Shown in pieces: positions 25,601 through 37,645 of a stretch of 64,000 nucleotides of DNA. The translations under genes were made by a program, and so were the position numbers. The stretch comes from Urechis unicinctus (taxonomy: Eukaryota > Annelida > Polychaeta > Xenopneusta > Urechidae), in the NCBI GenBank assembly GCA_034190875.2, contig CM067354.1:3219385-3283384 (forward strand), written 5' to 3'. The notes under the pieces were generated by a model. It had not been told where the DNA came from, did not search any database, and saw only the letters and a program-made list of their open reading frames with translations. Each line of letters opens with the position of its first letter. The first letter of the stretch is position 1.

Positions 25601-25899
25601 GCACCTTCTACAAGCAATCACTTGCTGATTGTGAGATACAATCTACCTATTAGTATTCCACTCTAATGTCGGAGTTATCAGATTACAGCTGTTGGGAGAC
25701 CTTCTCTTAATCTTTGTCAAGTAAGACATTGGCTCAAGAGAGGTTACCGCGGATTCAGCTTTTAATCACTGTTAATGCAGGTTCTACAATTAACGTGCGA
25801 CCATGGAACGAATGCATGGTGATTTAACACCCAACACAATAACACCATATGGTACGAGCATGTTGTTGACACATTTTAGTTTCGATAATTACATTACTG
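22681..25899. other. copy-1-only segment between blocks J and K
   Basis: This 3.2 kb corresponds to a different 1.4 kb in copy 2 (53,626-55,004). A short match is suspected at about 24,362-24,390 with 54,245-54,275. Open frames, including one of 97 codons at 22,768-23,061 and one of 96 on the minus strand at 23,761-24,051, show no recognisable domain. The repeat-related portion at 24,640-24,900 is listed separately. Confidence 0.45.
24640..24900 (+). repeat. older chimeric repeat: piece of A joined to piece of K
   Basis: The left part (about 24,640-24,780) resembles 555-675 of block A, with landmarks AATAAACCC, GGCTCCGTGCTG and GCGTGTCAGATA. The right part (about 24,840-24,895) resembles 27,235-27,290 and 56,435-56,490 at the end of block K, with the landmark GGATTCCGCTTC and a following GGGGACAAT. 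It is more diverged than the main copies. It may be an old recombination product of the K-A junction. Confidence 0.5.
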
Positions 25900-27441
25900 T
25901 CGACTGTATTGGCAATTTTGACAGGTCAGTGGATAGGGTGATGCCAAGCCGATAGATGTATTGAATACAACCAAGCTGTCAAGCACATCAGCGAGTACAC
26001 AACCAGCAACGTCAATGATTACACACACTGGGTTAGACAAACAGTCAACTATTAGCGATTACTTCTGGAGTAGTTAGTTATTATTAAAGTAAATTAAATG
26101 AATGGTGTATTTAACTGGTAAATCAGCGCTTGAATAGAACCACAAAGTGCTGCGTTCTGTTTGTTACCTTGACGCCCATAGGTCATCACTTGTTCCAGCC
26201 GATGTGTTCATAGAAATGCGATGCCTTTTTTTATTGCTTGTCATTTGAGTTCGCATAGATGAACATTAACAGCTATATCTGCTGTGCAATTCATATGCTC
26301 ACATCAAGTGATAGCAGCCACAGTGTAAAAATAAATGTTAAGCGATCAATATATTCAACGTTAAGAGCGAATAAGTAGGCATGTTGATGAATGAAATGCT
26401 TGATATTAACGCCTGTTGTATTGTACAACGGAGCACACTCTAGTCTTCTCACTTGCCTAAGTACTATGCGATGGATATTGTGATAAGTATAGTACAACGT
26501 GCTAGAGTCTTAAGCTACATTGTCTATGTGCAAGCGATATCAATTCATATAGCTACATGTTAGGAACCTTTGTTGGTGAAGTTTATTTCTATTATCTGGA
26601 TTCATCGATATGTGGTATAGAAGATTGCCATTTTCAATGTTGGGTACTCTTACCGTTCCAGCGACACAACTCGTCAACTATCGCTGGAAGTAGCAGTATT
26701 TCGTCTTGACGTCGTCGTCGTCATCCAATTAGCATAGCTCGTCAGGGACTTCGTCCAAATATCTGCTGTCGTATATAATCTCAGGGTGTCAATGTTGTAC
26801 GGCAAATTATTGTCCCACCTCACAATGTGTGAATCGAATGCACGAAAGCAGCGCCAAGTTCGGTGTTTGCACTCATGGTTCAAACGGCAGAACGATTTTA
26901 AGAAGTGTTGCAACCTACTTTTATGCATTAATTAGGGGTATTCAATTTATATTAGATTTTGTAAACCTGAAATATCAAGAAAACATCATGAAATGCAATA
27001 TGCATAAATAATAAAGTCAGAATTCGCCACACAGAGACAGGTAGTTACTTTGTAAGCAACATGGAACAGAATCCATTGGCATCCATATGAGCATACATGA
27101 ACTGGCAATGATGTTTTACTACTTTTGAAGCGATTGAGGCATTTGTATGGTGACCATGCGCGATTGCCAAGAGGGATGTGGATTATTTATTCGGGATATT
27201 AATTTCAATGCGGACAATTTCCCATTTAATATGAATTATTAAGTATTCCGCTTCGTGACCAGAGGACAATGTATCGCAATATAAAAAAACTGTATGTCAA
27301 CTTTGACCTGTAGATAGTGCTTTCGTGGTTAATTCATGGTTTGCGCAATGCATCTAAGCATTTAAGGTGAATAATTAGTGAATTCGTTTTTGCACCGATA
27401 GATAATGCTGTTTAATGCTGGCGCAGCGTAAGTTGCGTGCA
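25900..27441 (+). repeat. giant tandem unit, block K, copy 1
   Basis: This is collinear with 55,005-56,635. Well-kept parts include 26,640-26,900 (55,740-55,985) and 27,150-27,440 (56,320-56,620). Its right end, after GCTGGCGCAGCGTAA, abuts block A of copy 2 directly, which defines the unit junction. Confidence 0.88.
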
Positions 27442-29983
27442 ATTGATCAGACATCATATGCAACATGACAAACTATATATTCTGACATTATGAAAGTGAC
27501 TTGATATATGATATGATTTGGACGTCTCTGAAAGTAAGAAAACAACTATGCAAGTCGCTAAGGCTAATCTAGAGTTGTTTTAACTAGATCCATATGATGA
27601 ACAATCTTATGGTGCGAATATAGATATTTGTTTGTGATTCAAAGATTCAAGTAAACATAAACGGCTTTTGTCCCCCGCAAATGAAGCGAAGAATCAAATC
27701 CAATATACGACTGTCATTATTAAATGCTGCTTGAATGGTATGCAACAATGGTTGGGTAACGAGAAGACAGAATACCACATCAATAATAATATACCCATTT
27801 TATACCCGTCTGTCAGTGACAGATGACACAAAAAAATTGATGGCCTCCGTGCTTTTGCCAGCAACAATTGTATTCTTGCGTGTCAGATAACCGCATCCTT
27901 AAGTCTGGTGCTATATTCAACCCAAGACGATTATTCTGTAGCTGTTACTATTCTATATTCTTTTTTTTAACCACGGATTAAAAACGTTGGTATTGTATTG
28001 TAAAATGCTCTTTCCGAGCGGAGGTGATTCCATCTGAAATAAAACCGCAGTAATAATTTCCGAAGCACTGCATCGGATGGGATAGGTTTGGTCGTGCTTA
28101 AGGATAAGCCAAGAAAGAGTTCATGTCTCTACCTGGTGTTGTTTATTGTCTCGTTGGTGAACTTGCTTTTTAACGTTGCAAGCAACGTACATTACAATAC
28201 AGAGCACATACGTCAAGGGCGAAATGATTCCGCCACGGTTACGATTGATGGTAATTTTGGTGATGGCAGCATACCAAATTTGGCACAAACAGCTGCCCTT
28301 AATGGTTTTAGCACACTCGCCGCTAGGATTGAATGAATAACTACTGTGTTAAAGTTGTTTTTTTTTGCTTCTTAATTTTCGAATAGGAATGGCATATTGC
28401 GATGCTGTAAGTTGTCGGTTTTGTCCCATTACTGTCCTGTGTAAATAAATGCTTGGCATAGTCAAGAATTTCCAGAACCGACAAGTGATACAATGTTCGG
28501 ACGAAAATTCGGTTGAAACAGAATCTGTCCTTCCTTGCGTTGTTATATGCTTTCTGTGCTTTATCGATTGATTGTCAGATGCAAGAAATATCTCTAGTTC
28601 CGCGAACGGCATTGTATGGCTGATAAAAATCTTCTAAAATCGTGACCTCGAACCGCTTGCTGGGAAAATGACCTATCGTCGCCACAGATCTGCTCACAGA
28701 AATGAGTGGGTTACCATGAAATTTATCTTCCTAACAAGGAACTAAAGGGATGTAACCGAGCGCCGAGAATAGAAAAACGGAAACTGACCAAGCAGCATAC
28801 TCCTCGTCTCAAGTGTTTGTTGTGACATTATTGTCGTTCTCTGGGCGCATGTGTATGTTTCGAAGAAGGCCTACCACAGAAGCAACTTTGATCTTCACCT
28901 GCGGCTGATGTCGCCTCTGTGTCATAAATCATCCCTGTGATAAGACCAAGCTTTGCCGTTTATTCCAGCATATACATCAACTACAAGAGTAATGAACATA
29001 GAATCTTTAATGGCTGATTAGAATAATGATGTTGGGGTTCCAGATATTATATTTACGACAATAAATCATAGAGTTCAGCGAAGCTTCACCGTATATTCCT
29101 AAGACAACAACCGAACAGACGGTATCATACAATGTGAACCTCCCACCCAGCAGTTGGTAACAATCCTTGGATAAGGCTTACGACCCATTTCTAATGCATG
29201 AGTGTAATTCTGTATGTTCATATAAAGCTTCCATTCACCAAACTGACGTTATACATTTACAAGTACAGATATAGCTTGTATAGTACCAAATGACCGCGGG
29301 CAAAATGAATATAGGTTATATATCCCTGTAGCGTAACGTATGCAAACATAAAGATCATATCAGTGGTAGTCGAATTGTCCTCAGTGGTGCAAGCTGCAGA
29401 TATTAAGGCCAGTCATTCCAATTTGTAAAGTTTACGGCAAACCTGGAGCTAAAACGATATGGCCTCTCACATCGATTTGGGACGGATCCAACCGGCCTGC
29501 TGTAGGTTGATGCCGTTGCACAAAGGCATACCATTTTGTGCAAGACTTTATAATATATAATTTGCGTTGGGCAATAGAGAAAGTGCAAGCCATGCAATGG
29601 GGGGAAATTAATGACATCCTTTCTCAGATGTACTGAACAGTTCTTATGTGTCCCGATAACCACTAAAAACTGAGCAATACTATCAAAAATAGAAGGAATT
29701 GCATGATCTAGTCATGACATGCCATCGGTTTGCAGTCATGCATATCCGCAATTAAGACTTGAATCATTTAACTAGTGAATAATGTCAGGATAATGATATG
29801 ATGTAATGCCCCTTTCCTAGAGGTACATTGCTGCTCACATCGTGTAATATCTACAAGACTTACTAGACTGTGCAATTTAACAATGTACCTGCATCTGAAT
29901 CAGCACAATCAGCCATGTTCAGTAAGACACCGATATGTTTATCCATTGGATGTCATTTCCGCTACATCAGGATGTTATTTCAC
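27442..29983 (+). repeat. giant tandem unit, block A, copy 2
   Basis: This starts the second unit and matches 214-2,768. It also matches 57,204-58,325 from about 27,880. Copy 3 agrees with copy 1 at some positions and with copy 2 at others, as expected if all three diverged independently from one ancestor. Confidence 0.9.
28088..28336 (+). other. 82-codon open frame kept in register in all three A copies
   Basis: The frame has no ATG start here (it opens at TTG) and ends at TGA 28,334. A lysine-rich start is followed by a hydrophobic stretch of about 20 residues, then a tail ending NGFSTLAARIE. Copy 1 (871-1,118) stays in frame with no indel, and copy 3 (57,416-57,661) has one 6-base deletion. 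Both carry a stop at the same codon (TGA in copy 1, TAA in copy 3). The tail loosely recalls the opening of a fasciclin (FAS1) domain. A decayed exon is possible but unproven. Confidence 0.25.
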
Positions 29984-30110
29984 TAATGATGGTACTTAAT
30001 GATGCATGATGCATTTGCCAGTTCGCACGAAGATTCACTCGATGGCAGCTCGCAAGGCGAGAGATATTGCCTTCGTGTATGGCACTAATGCATGAGTATT
30101 TCTGCTAGGC
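29984..30110 (+). repeat. remnants joining pieces of copy 3 and copy 1 types
   Basis: Bases 29,993-30,045 resemble 60,116-60,180 of copy 3. Bases 30,046-30,110 resemble about 4,230-4,300 of copy 1. Most of block B is missing between them in copy 2. Confidence 0.6.
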
Positions 30111-30114
30111 AAAT

Positions 30115-30375
30115 GTATGCTTCCCACGTGACGTGTGTATAAATGACTTCCACGAGTCACGTAAATGGGAAAAAGATAATATGCATTGCAACTAGAGCAC
30201 TTGTATTACATTAAAAACTGCACTATGTTTGAGTAACTGGTAGATAAATTGCTATAGTGGCAACAACTTTCCTTTGAAAATGTGTCCTATCATGCATCTC
30301 TCATTATATCATCTCATTACAGTTTGCAGTGACATAAAAACAGAATTTTCACCATCAATATTGTCGCTCACCTCT
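30115..30375 (+). repeat. giant tandem unit, block D, copy 2
   Basis: This matches 62,535-62,765 of copy 3. In copy 2 block D lies upstream of block C (32,117), while in copy 3 it lies downstream of it, so the order has changed. Confidence 0.8.
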
Positions 30376-32116
30376 CGGGTTTACGTACGTATCAAACAGT
30401 CGCCTGGATGCAGGTTATTATATGCATCTTATTGAGTGCATTCTACAGCAGAAAGGCCACCAGCTAGTTCAAAAGACACTGATTAACACATGTGTTCACA
30501 TACACGTTTAGATCATATTGGCCTATTTCATGAATTAATGATAATATGCTTCATAAATATCTAATTTAAATGCTGATTACCTTACTGTTTCGATTGAACT
30601 GAGTGTTATCCAATTTGCATTGACCGTCTGTGGCATCGGCATAAAGGTAACCGCTGCATGTATTTTTTTTTCGGTTGTTGATTGTTTATACTTCACCCAC
30701 ATTGAGCTCGGTTCTTCTTTATTGCACCCATCAACGTCATGCAGTGGAAGGGTTCTTGTAGACAATAACGAACTGACGATTCCTGTACACTTACCCGCAG
30801 ATGACAGATGGCGCCAGTGGATCTCGTGCTGTGTCACCTGTAGCCGTGATCTGGTCCTAGCATGGCTTCTAGCTAAACCAAGTTCTTGATTCTGGGTAGC
30901 CTTTGCAGACAGGGTCATTTTTGTAACACGTTTTAATTATGATTCTGCATCATGAACAATTATGATTCTGCATCACTTCCCAAATTTAGGTGATTGGTTT
31001 CACATGGAAATGTCAAGGATCTGCAGGGATAATTCTCCGTCTCAACAAGTTGACCGTATCTTAATATCTGTCTTTTACCGGATACGGGTCAGCTGTGACA
31101 GTGTTAACCATTCCTTTGTTTGCTTTTAATGCGGACAAATATTTCCCGATGCATACTTCGTATGAGTTTAATCGTGCTATACGCCAATCGTGTCTTTCGG
31201 GAACTCCATTATTGGCCATGTATTTTTTTCAAGAAAAGCAAAGCAGCATACTCTTATTACACTATTGTACGATTTGAAGACAAAAGTGAGTGTTGTACTT
31301 AAATAGTCATGGAAGAACAGAGCTCAACTTTGCTTGGGTCGCGCCAATAATTAAAATACAATTAAGTATTAATTTTGCTACTCGACTGATATACAAACAA
31401 TGCTGTTAGCGCATATCAAACCATCGTAAATGCATAAAACGAGAAATGATGGAGTAGCTGCCACTATGCAAGTAAGGAATTAGCCAATATACCCGTTTTC
31501 TTCTTCAGGAAATTGAAATTAAATGCGCACATCAGTTTTACAATCACGTGATAATTTTTAGTATTTTCTGCCTACACCGTTTTTGCTAGACGATTGTATG
31601 TATGTTTGCTTTGACGTATACAGACAGGTCATGACAGCAGTTTATCTCCTTTGTTATCCGTTGATGTAGAAAAATGTGCAACTATTATTGCTTCATCGTA
31701 GTTAACGCTGAATGAATTCCTTCTTTAGACTCATCACTATCACGCAACGCTAAAAACAGAGTAAATGCCGATCGCATCTCGCCCTGTGGATTAACCATGC
31801 GTACATAACACCATATGCTGCTACCCAACATGCTTTCTTTGCCCGCTAACACAGTCTTTTTGCGTCCTACAATGAATGCAGCAGTGATTTACCAAATGGC
31901 ATTTAGTATATTTACACAGATATTCAACCTGGCAGAGGATGGTACAAAATGACGAAATCATTGCGATTCGCGCTCCATTCATTGGCAAAGGCGTCCATCG
32001 CACGTGCTATTTGTCTGTCTTTATCGGGAGCACCATCAGCACCAGACTTGGATCCGATAATGAGTTGAGCAACAATATAACCAAACACCAAATGATTCGG
32101 AAAAGCTGGTTCTCAA
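30376..32116. other. copy-2-only segment, no gene recognised
   Basis: About 1.7 kb with no partner found. Overlapping frames occur on both strands at 30,577-30,918 (113 codons on minus, 89 on plus); neither shows a domain. Bases 30,935-30,976 hold a 23-bp direct repeat. The rest has only short frames. Confidence 0.45.
30935..30976 (+). repeat. 23-bp direct repeat, 1.8 copies
   Basis: The unit AATTATGATTCTGCATCATG plus AAC at 30,935-30,957 is followed directly by a second partial unit to 30,976. It is a simple local duplication. Confidence 0.85.
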
Positions 32117-33440
32117 CAACACATGCGAAGAGAGCATTAGACGATTATGCGGTAGCATTGTGTGACAAAATATATAGATAAAATGATGGTATGCTGCAAT
32201 GCTGACGCTATCCTTGAATTGTATGGTCTGATCAAAGGCTATGTTTACACAAGCTGCTATTAAAGGTACAAAAATGCATTGTCAAATTCATCGCACCAAA
32301 TATCCAGCACGACTGGTTGTTTTAAAGTAATTCGTGTCTTAAAATTCCCAAACCACTTATTGTTTATCGTATTATGTCATATGCTACGCTTTCTTGTCTA
32401 TTTCCTATTACACTTAACAAGGCATCTAATTTTGAACTTGAAATAATTGGTGATCCCACACTCTATCCACCATTGTGCAACAGGAGATTCTCATAGATCT
32501 TTACTTTAGTTTGTTCAATGGTACAGAACAGCAGAGCATGGTCAGCTTTACCAGGTGTTCACAACACTCCATTGAGTACGATAATATCCAGTAGTTATTT
32601 ACAAAGCTGCATCCCATTTGCTACTACGGCCGATACATGAAACAAAACAATGATGTTTGCACATATGATAACGTAGATCGTGACGTGGTGCATCACAGTC
32701 TGATACCCAGACGGGCTGATGGGACAAGATCACCGGCGGCATGGAATCGTCGCAACTCTTCCCTGTGGTCACCTTCTTTTGTTATTAATATCACTACTGC
32801 TTAACAAATACACTGGATTATATCCCTGAAAGTTCAACTTAAATGCATATTATCAACCGCTCGCTTCCAGTTGGTGACTTTCAACACGCACCCTACGCAC
32901 AAATTAATTAGTTAGTTTTATGTGGCATAATTTGACGTTAATTAGTTCCAGATAATATCTGTTGCCCCCATCGGTTTTTCCCCACACAATAAGAACAAAG
33001 TTTTCGGAAGATGAAAGCCTGATACTAATAATTAAATGTTGTCATACACTCTGTGCACAAGATATGCCATTGTATCACAATCATAAGTGGTCCATTCCAT
33101 AACAGGACCCTGAAACATTGACGTTCAACACATTGAAGTTCGTTAATGAATTTCATTCACAATCACTCAGACAACCAATTAATATATCAATAGTGCAAGC
33201 AAATAATATGCCTTTGCATATCATAACCTCATCTGCAACTTTCGACGATTGCCAAAGATCAAACACCATTATGAGTAAGGAAACACGAAGTTTGCGAAAG
33301 ATGATTGTTGATTAGTGCCATACTATGTTTGATCTTAACGTTTGAAGAATACAAACACTGCTATATGAAAGATGCAAATATGTTTGCCTGCATCATTTTT
33401 CGCCAATAGTTTCAATACCATACAAATCAGGCTTTCGCAC
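32117..33440 (+). repeat. giant tandem unit, block C, copy 2
   Basis: This matches 60,976-62,262 of copy 3; copy 1 has no such block. The frame that is open in copy 3 at 61,170-61,646 is broken here by in-frame stops and a single-base indel in a T run. Substitutions fall on all codon positions. Confidence 0.88.
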
Positions 33441-34740
33441 CACTTCCCTGGTAAAGCATTTTTGATTGAATAAATGTACCTTAATGATCTCGAACAATAC
33501 GTTTACATGACAAATCGGTCTTTGCTTGCCAAAAAATAGCTTTTCGATGCGTGAAAAGTGACTCGATGATTGATTACATTCGCTCATGCTTATGTGTAAC
33601 CACAGCATCTTTATAGAAATTTGTATGATCAAAATAACTGCTTATTTATAGGTTGATATCTGCCCTGACGAGGGTAGACATGTGCGTGTTACAGATGGTG
33701 CATTATCCGAAGTCATGCGGGCGCTAGATGCACATAAGATGCTACATGCAGAGGGATAGACTTCATGGTATCGAACCAAAAGCAACTATTTTAGACCAGC
33801 TATATCAATATTTAAGGCAATCATTAAAGGCTTGCTGTCTTCTTTAGCGGCGGTTATATGCAATATCGACAAGCCGAACGAAAACCTACGAAATATTGTA
33901 TTAATAGTTTAGTACTGGGAATAGCGAACTGTGCCACACATTCTGTCAACCGTTGGTGCACAGTAAATATTCGCTTGGTGCATGATGAATAATAGCTTGA
34001 TTAATGATACACGTACCATGCAAATGCAATTTACGCCGTTTTTTTTGATTGCTTCAAGGTCATAGTAAAATATCACTCGCAACCCTATTTGTGAGTGATA
34101 GGTTTTGCATGAGTACTTCTGCTAATGTAGATAGGTACTTTCCAAATCTACCAGACGAGACCTTGGCGGTTGTATTTTAAACGGGCTGCTATTAACAAGT
34201 TTTGCCTTACAATTGAGATTTGAGCGGTTTGCCGAGTGTACATAAAACCTAAAAATTCCCTGATATATATATTGGTGCTTTATGCATATGCAGAGTAAAG
34301 TGAATGGATGTCTACGGTTTAATACGATTTTCGAGTTTCTGCAACCACGGAAAACGTAAAAATGTGGATTGTTTTTTGTGTGGGGTTATCATTTGAGCAA
34401 TGGAAGACATTCATATCCGACAAGATGACCAAGCACAACCCTGACAGTGAATTGCAGAGGCTGACTTTACACGATTAGGCCGTTGGCCCACTTGTTATTG
34501 GCCATAACTCTGTTAAGGAACATATACGACTTATATTAGAAATCTACCCACGGTTGTTTGCTCCCATGTCAGCAAGCGCATATACTTTTGTGAACACTAA
34601 TTATGACTCTTACTAAATGAATGAAATTGCAGGAATTGCTTTGTCATTGGCAAAATTAAAGGCAATAGCTATAAATGACAGTCATTTTTAATAGGCTTGA
34701 CTACAAAAAAAATGGCAAACTTCTTGTATCACCCCTAGTT
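33441..34740. other. copy-2-only segment before the LINE relic
   Basis: About 1.3 kb without a recognised partner. Open frames are short, and I see no terminal repeats, microsatellite or RNA gene. Sequence between 34,330 and 34,700 is flanking DNA of uncertain origin. Confidence 0.4.
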
Positions 34741-35924
34741 ACCTAGTGACTTGCTGTACATCTCGAGCACTTCCCTTTTTCATCGTTAGGCGTGAGAAAT
34801 TCTGTTAATTCAGTCGCAAAAGAATCAAAGGAAACGGATGGTCCTGTATCTAGGTCCATACTGAGAGACTGGCCTTCCACTTCCCATTAAGACCATTTTC
34901 TTCATCAATGCCTGGAGAATGCCCCCCTAATGTGACGCACGTTTGATTTTTTATACCCAGCTTTCCCCAAGTGACAGGTTGTTTTTTAATGTCCTTCCCG
35001 TTTTTCGTGTCCTTGAAATAGCTATTTTTTAAAACATGTTACGTTCCTGATATTGTCTTTCTGACGTTTGGGTGCTAGACATGCCTACCGGATCCAGCTT
35101 CTGCCAGCTCTAACAACATGTTTTCATAGAGGTTATTCCGTGCCTTAGTTATGTTAGCCAGATAGTTATCCTCATCATTACAATGCACCGGGATATGTAG
35201 TGCACAGATGTGACTGCAGTTCCTCTACCTCAGTCAAGAATAACCAGATGTCAGGCCATTTTTTGCAGTAGGAGGGGTCTGTAGATCAGGGTGGCAGTAT
35301 GATATTTATGATCCTTAATCCTTATTGTCATTGTTTCAAATGAATTGTAACTGTACATTGATGTCAACACTCACATCCGATCGTAAACTGCAGCCAATGC
35401 CCCACATCTGCGTCCCTTTGATGTTTGTATGGATATACCAAGGAAATGGAACCCTGGTGGGCAAATATCATAGGTAGCATCAGTGTCTCCCTCCTTAAGC
35501 CAAGTCTCAGTAAATGCCATAACTTGTATATCTTTGTCTAGAATGTACTCCTTCAAAGCAGTTCACTTACTCACCATCTATCGCCTAATCAACAGTCTTA
35601 AACAGATGTGTTCTCAACTGTCGTTGTTTTTGATATCATCGGAGGTTGTAATAGACCACAGATTATCGTGGTATAGACGGCTGACTGTTTTTGTGCTGAC
35701 GTGCGCATTGCTGCCGTCTGCGTCCAAGAACCATAAGTAACCCGAGCTGCAGTGCCTCTTCTGTGTGGTAATTGTTACAGGGATCTTTTTTGTAGGTTCT
35801 AAACTGCTTTAAGACCCCACCTGGTGACTTTGTGTCCACTGATACAAAGTCCTTTGACAGTCTTCAAAATATGACGCTTGAGTGTGGATTTTAAGTGGGA
35901 CTCCATAGCTAGGAAAATGCCCGG

Positions 35925-35926
<2 letters not shown>
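34741..35926 (-). mobile_element. decayed non-LTR retrotransposon, endonuclease part
   Basis: On the minus strand the best piece is an intact 61-codon frame at 35,371-35,556. It contains FTETWLKEGDTDATY and then CPPGFHFLGI, matching the apurinic-like endonuclease of animal non-LTR retrotransposons (TETWL, then PG-x-F). Downstream (lower coordinates, about 35,270-35,320) a frame-shifted PPTAKN relic fits the following YRPP block. Further down to about 34,790 only broken frames remain, and no reverse-transcriptase motif could be read. Upstream sequence to 35,926 may be the start of the same ORF and stops at the (TA)n tract. Confidence 0.7.
35371..35556 (-). pseudogene. LINE endonuclease fragment
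   Basis: This is a 61-codon frame with the TETWL motif near residue 15-19. The Glu of this motif belongs to the conserved metal-binding block of the family. The fragment lacks the later His-Asp catalytic end and the whole reverse transcriptase, so it cannot encode an active enzyme. Confidence 0.7.
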
Positions 35927-35927
<1 letters not shown>

Positions 35928-35968
<41 letters not shown>

Positions 35969-35977
35969 TATATATAT

Positions 35978-36021
<44 letters not shown>

Positions 36022-36150
36022 ATATCTATATATATATATCTATATATATATAGTATATATATATTTATTATATATATATATATACATGTATATACATACA
36101 TATATATATATATGTATCATATATATATATATTCAAATATACATGTATAT
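35928..36150. repeat. (TA)n microsatellite
   Basis: About 220 bases of mostly alternating TA, interrupted by GATA and ATCT variants, grade into the CT tract on the right. It begins right at the 5' side of the LINE relic. Confidence 0.95.
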
Positions 36151-36155
36151 AAAGG

Positions 36156-36276
36156 CATCTCTCTCTATATTTATATGTCTATCTCTATTTCTATCTCTCT
36201 CTCTCTCTGTACAGAAAGAGAGAGATCTCTCTCTCCCTCTGTCTCTCTTTCTTATATCTCTGTTGTTTTATCTCTA

Positions 36277-36309
<33 letters not shown>

Positions 36310-36351
36310 TTCTCCCTCTTTCTGTCTATCTTCTTTCTCTCTCTCTCTCTA

Positions 36352-36385
<34 letters not shown>

Positions 36386-36451
36386 ATCTCTTCTCTCTCT
36401 GTATATATAGAGGGATCTCTCTCTCTCTCGATCTCTCTACCTCTCTCTCTC

Positions 36452-36503
<52 letters not shown>

Positions 36504-37179
36504 TTCTCTCTCTCTCTCCCTTCCTCTCTCCCTCTATATCCCTATCTCTCTCTCTCTCTATCTCCCTCTCTCTATCTCCCTCTCTCTCCCTCTCTGCCTT
36601 TCTCTATTTCTCCCCCTCTCAAATATCCCTCTCTCTCTATCTCTCCCTCTATCTTTCTCTATCTAGAAATTTCTCTCTAGAGATCTAAATCTCTCTCTCC
36701 CTCTCTCTATAGAGATATCTCTATCTCTCCTCCCTTTTTCTCTTTCTCTCTCTCATCTTTCTTTCTATCTCTCTCTATATATCTATATTTATATAGATAT
36801 ATATATATACACACACATCTCTCTCTCTCCTATATCTATATATATATATATATATATCTCTCTCTCTATCTCTCTCTCTATCATCTCTCTATCTCTATAT
36901 ATGTCTCTCTCCCTCTCTTTACCCCCTCTCCCTCTCTCTATATCTGCATTTATATATTTATATAAATCTATATATCTCTCCCTCTCTCTCTCTCTCTCTC
37001 TCCCTCTGTCTCTCTTTTCTATCTTTCTCTCCCTGTTTCTCTCTCCCCTATCTCTCTCTTTTCTCTATAGACTCTCTCTCTCTATCTATCTTTCTGTCTC
37101 TCTTCTTTTTATCTCTATCTCTCTCTCCTCTCTCTCTCTATCATCTATATATCTCTCTCTATCTCTCTATATATATATA

Positions 37180-37215
<36 letters not shown>

Positions 37216-37286
37216 TCTCTCTATATCTATATCTCTCTCTCTATCTATCTATATATATCTATCTATATATATATCTATATCCCTCA
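36156..37286 (+). repeat. (CT)n compound microsatellite, about 1.1 kb
   Basis: Polypyrimidine CT/TCTCTA tracts with TA islands form a 1.1-kb simple-sequence domain. The Ser-Leu and Ile-Tyr open frames of up to 184 codons on the plus strand are consequences of the repeat. The purine/pyrimidine strand asymmetry is nearly complete, apart from short AGAGAGAG insets around 36,213-36,224. Confidence 0.97.
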
Positions 37287-37289
37287 TAA

Positions 37290-37645
37290 ATATGTAAGAG
37301 CGGAACAGAATGTCTACAATAAGAGCCTTCAAGCCTAACCCATCCTCGTGGCAACTGTCGTGGTAGCTTTCGAACTGAGAAATGCAGATGTAAGACACAA
37401 TTAACCTACAGTGACCGTAACCTTTACGGTGCCGATAGAGTACTGTATTCAAATATCAGGGTGAAGCACTTCGTTAGGTCATTGTTCAGTGTCATTACGT
37501 GAAATAATGGTCACCTATGTTGACAAAGGTAAGCAGGTTGTGTCTTCGCATACTCTTGTCTGTTGGCAGAGGAGTGATGCAGAACACGAAAACGAACAAG
37601 AGGCGCCACAGAAAAACTTTCATCAGTCTTAGCTTTCACGGCTAT
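37290..37645 (+). repeat. block H, first copy, after a simple repeat
   Basis: This matches 44,612-44,975. Both copies start directly at the right edge of a long TA/CT tract and run into block G sequence. Copy 1 has no H at its F/G boundary, so H with its microsatellite looks like an inserted unit that was later duplicated. Confidence 0.8.

Noticed and set aside
36086-37338. Open frames of 122, 184 and 145 codons (Ser-Leu rich) on the plus strand
   Set aside because: They lie entirely in the CT/TA simple repeat, whose period makes stop codons rare.
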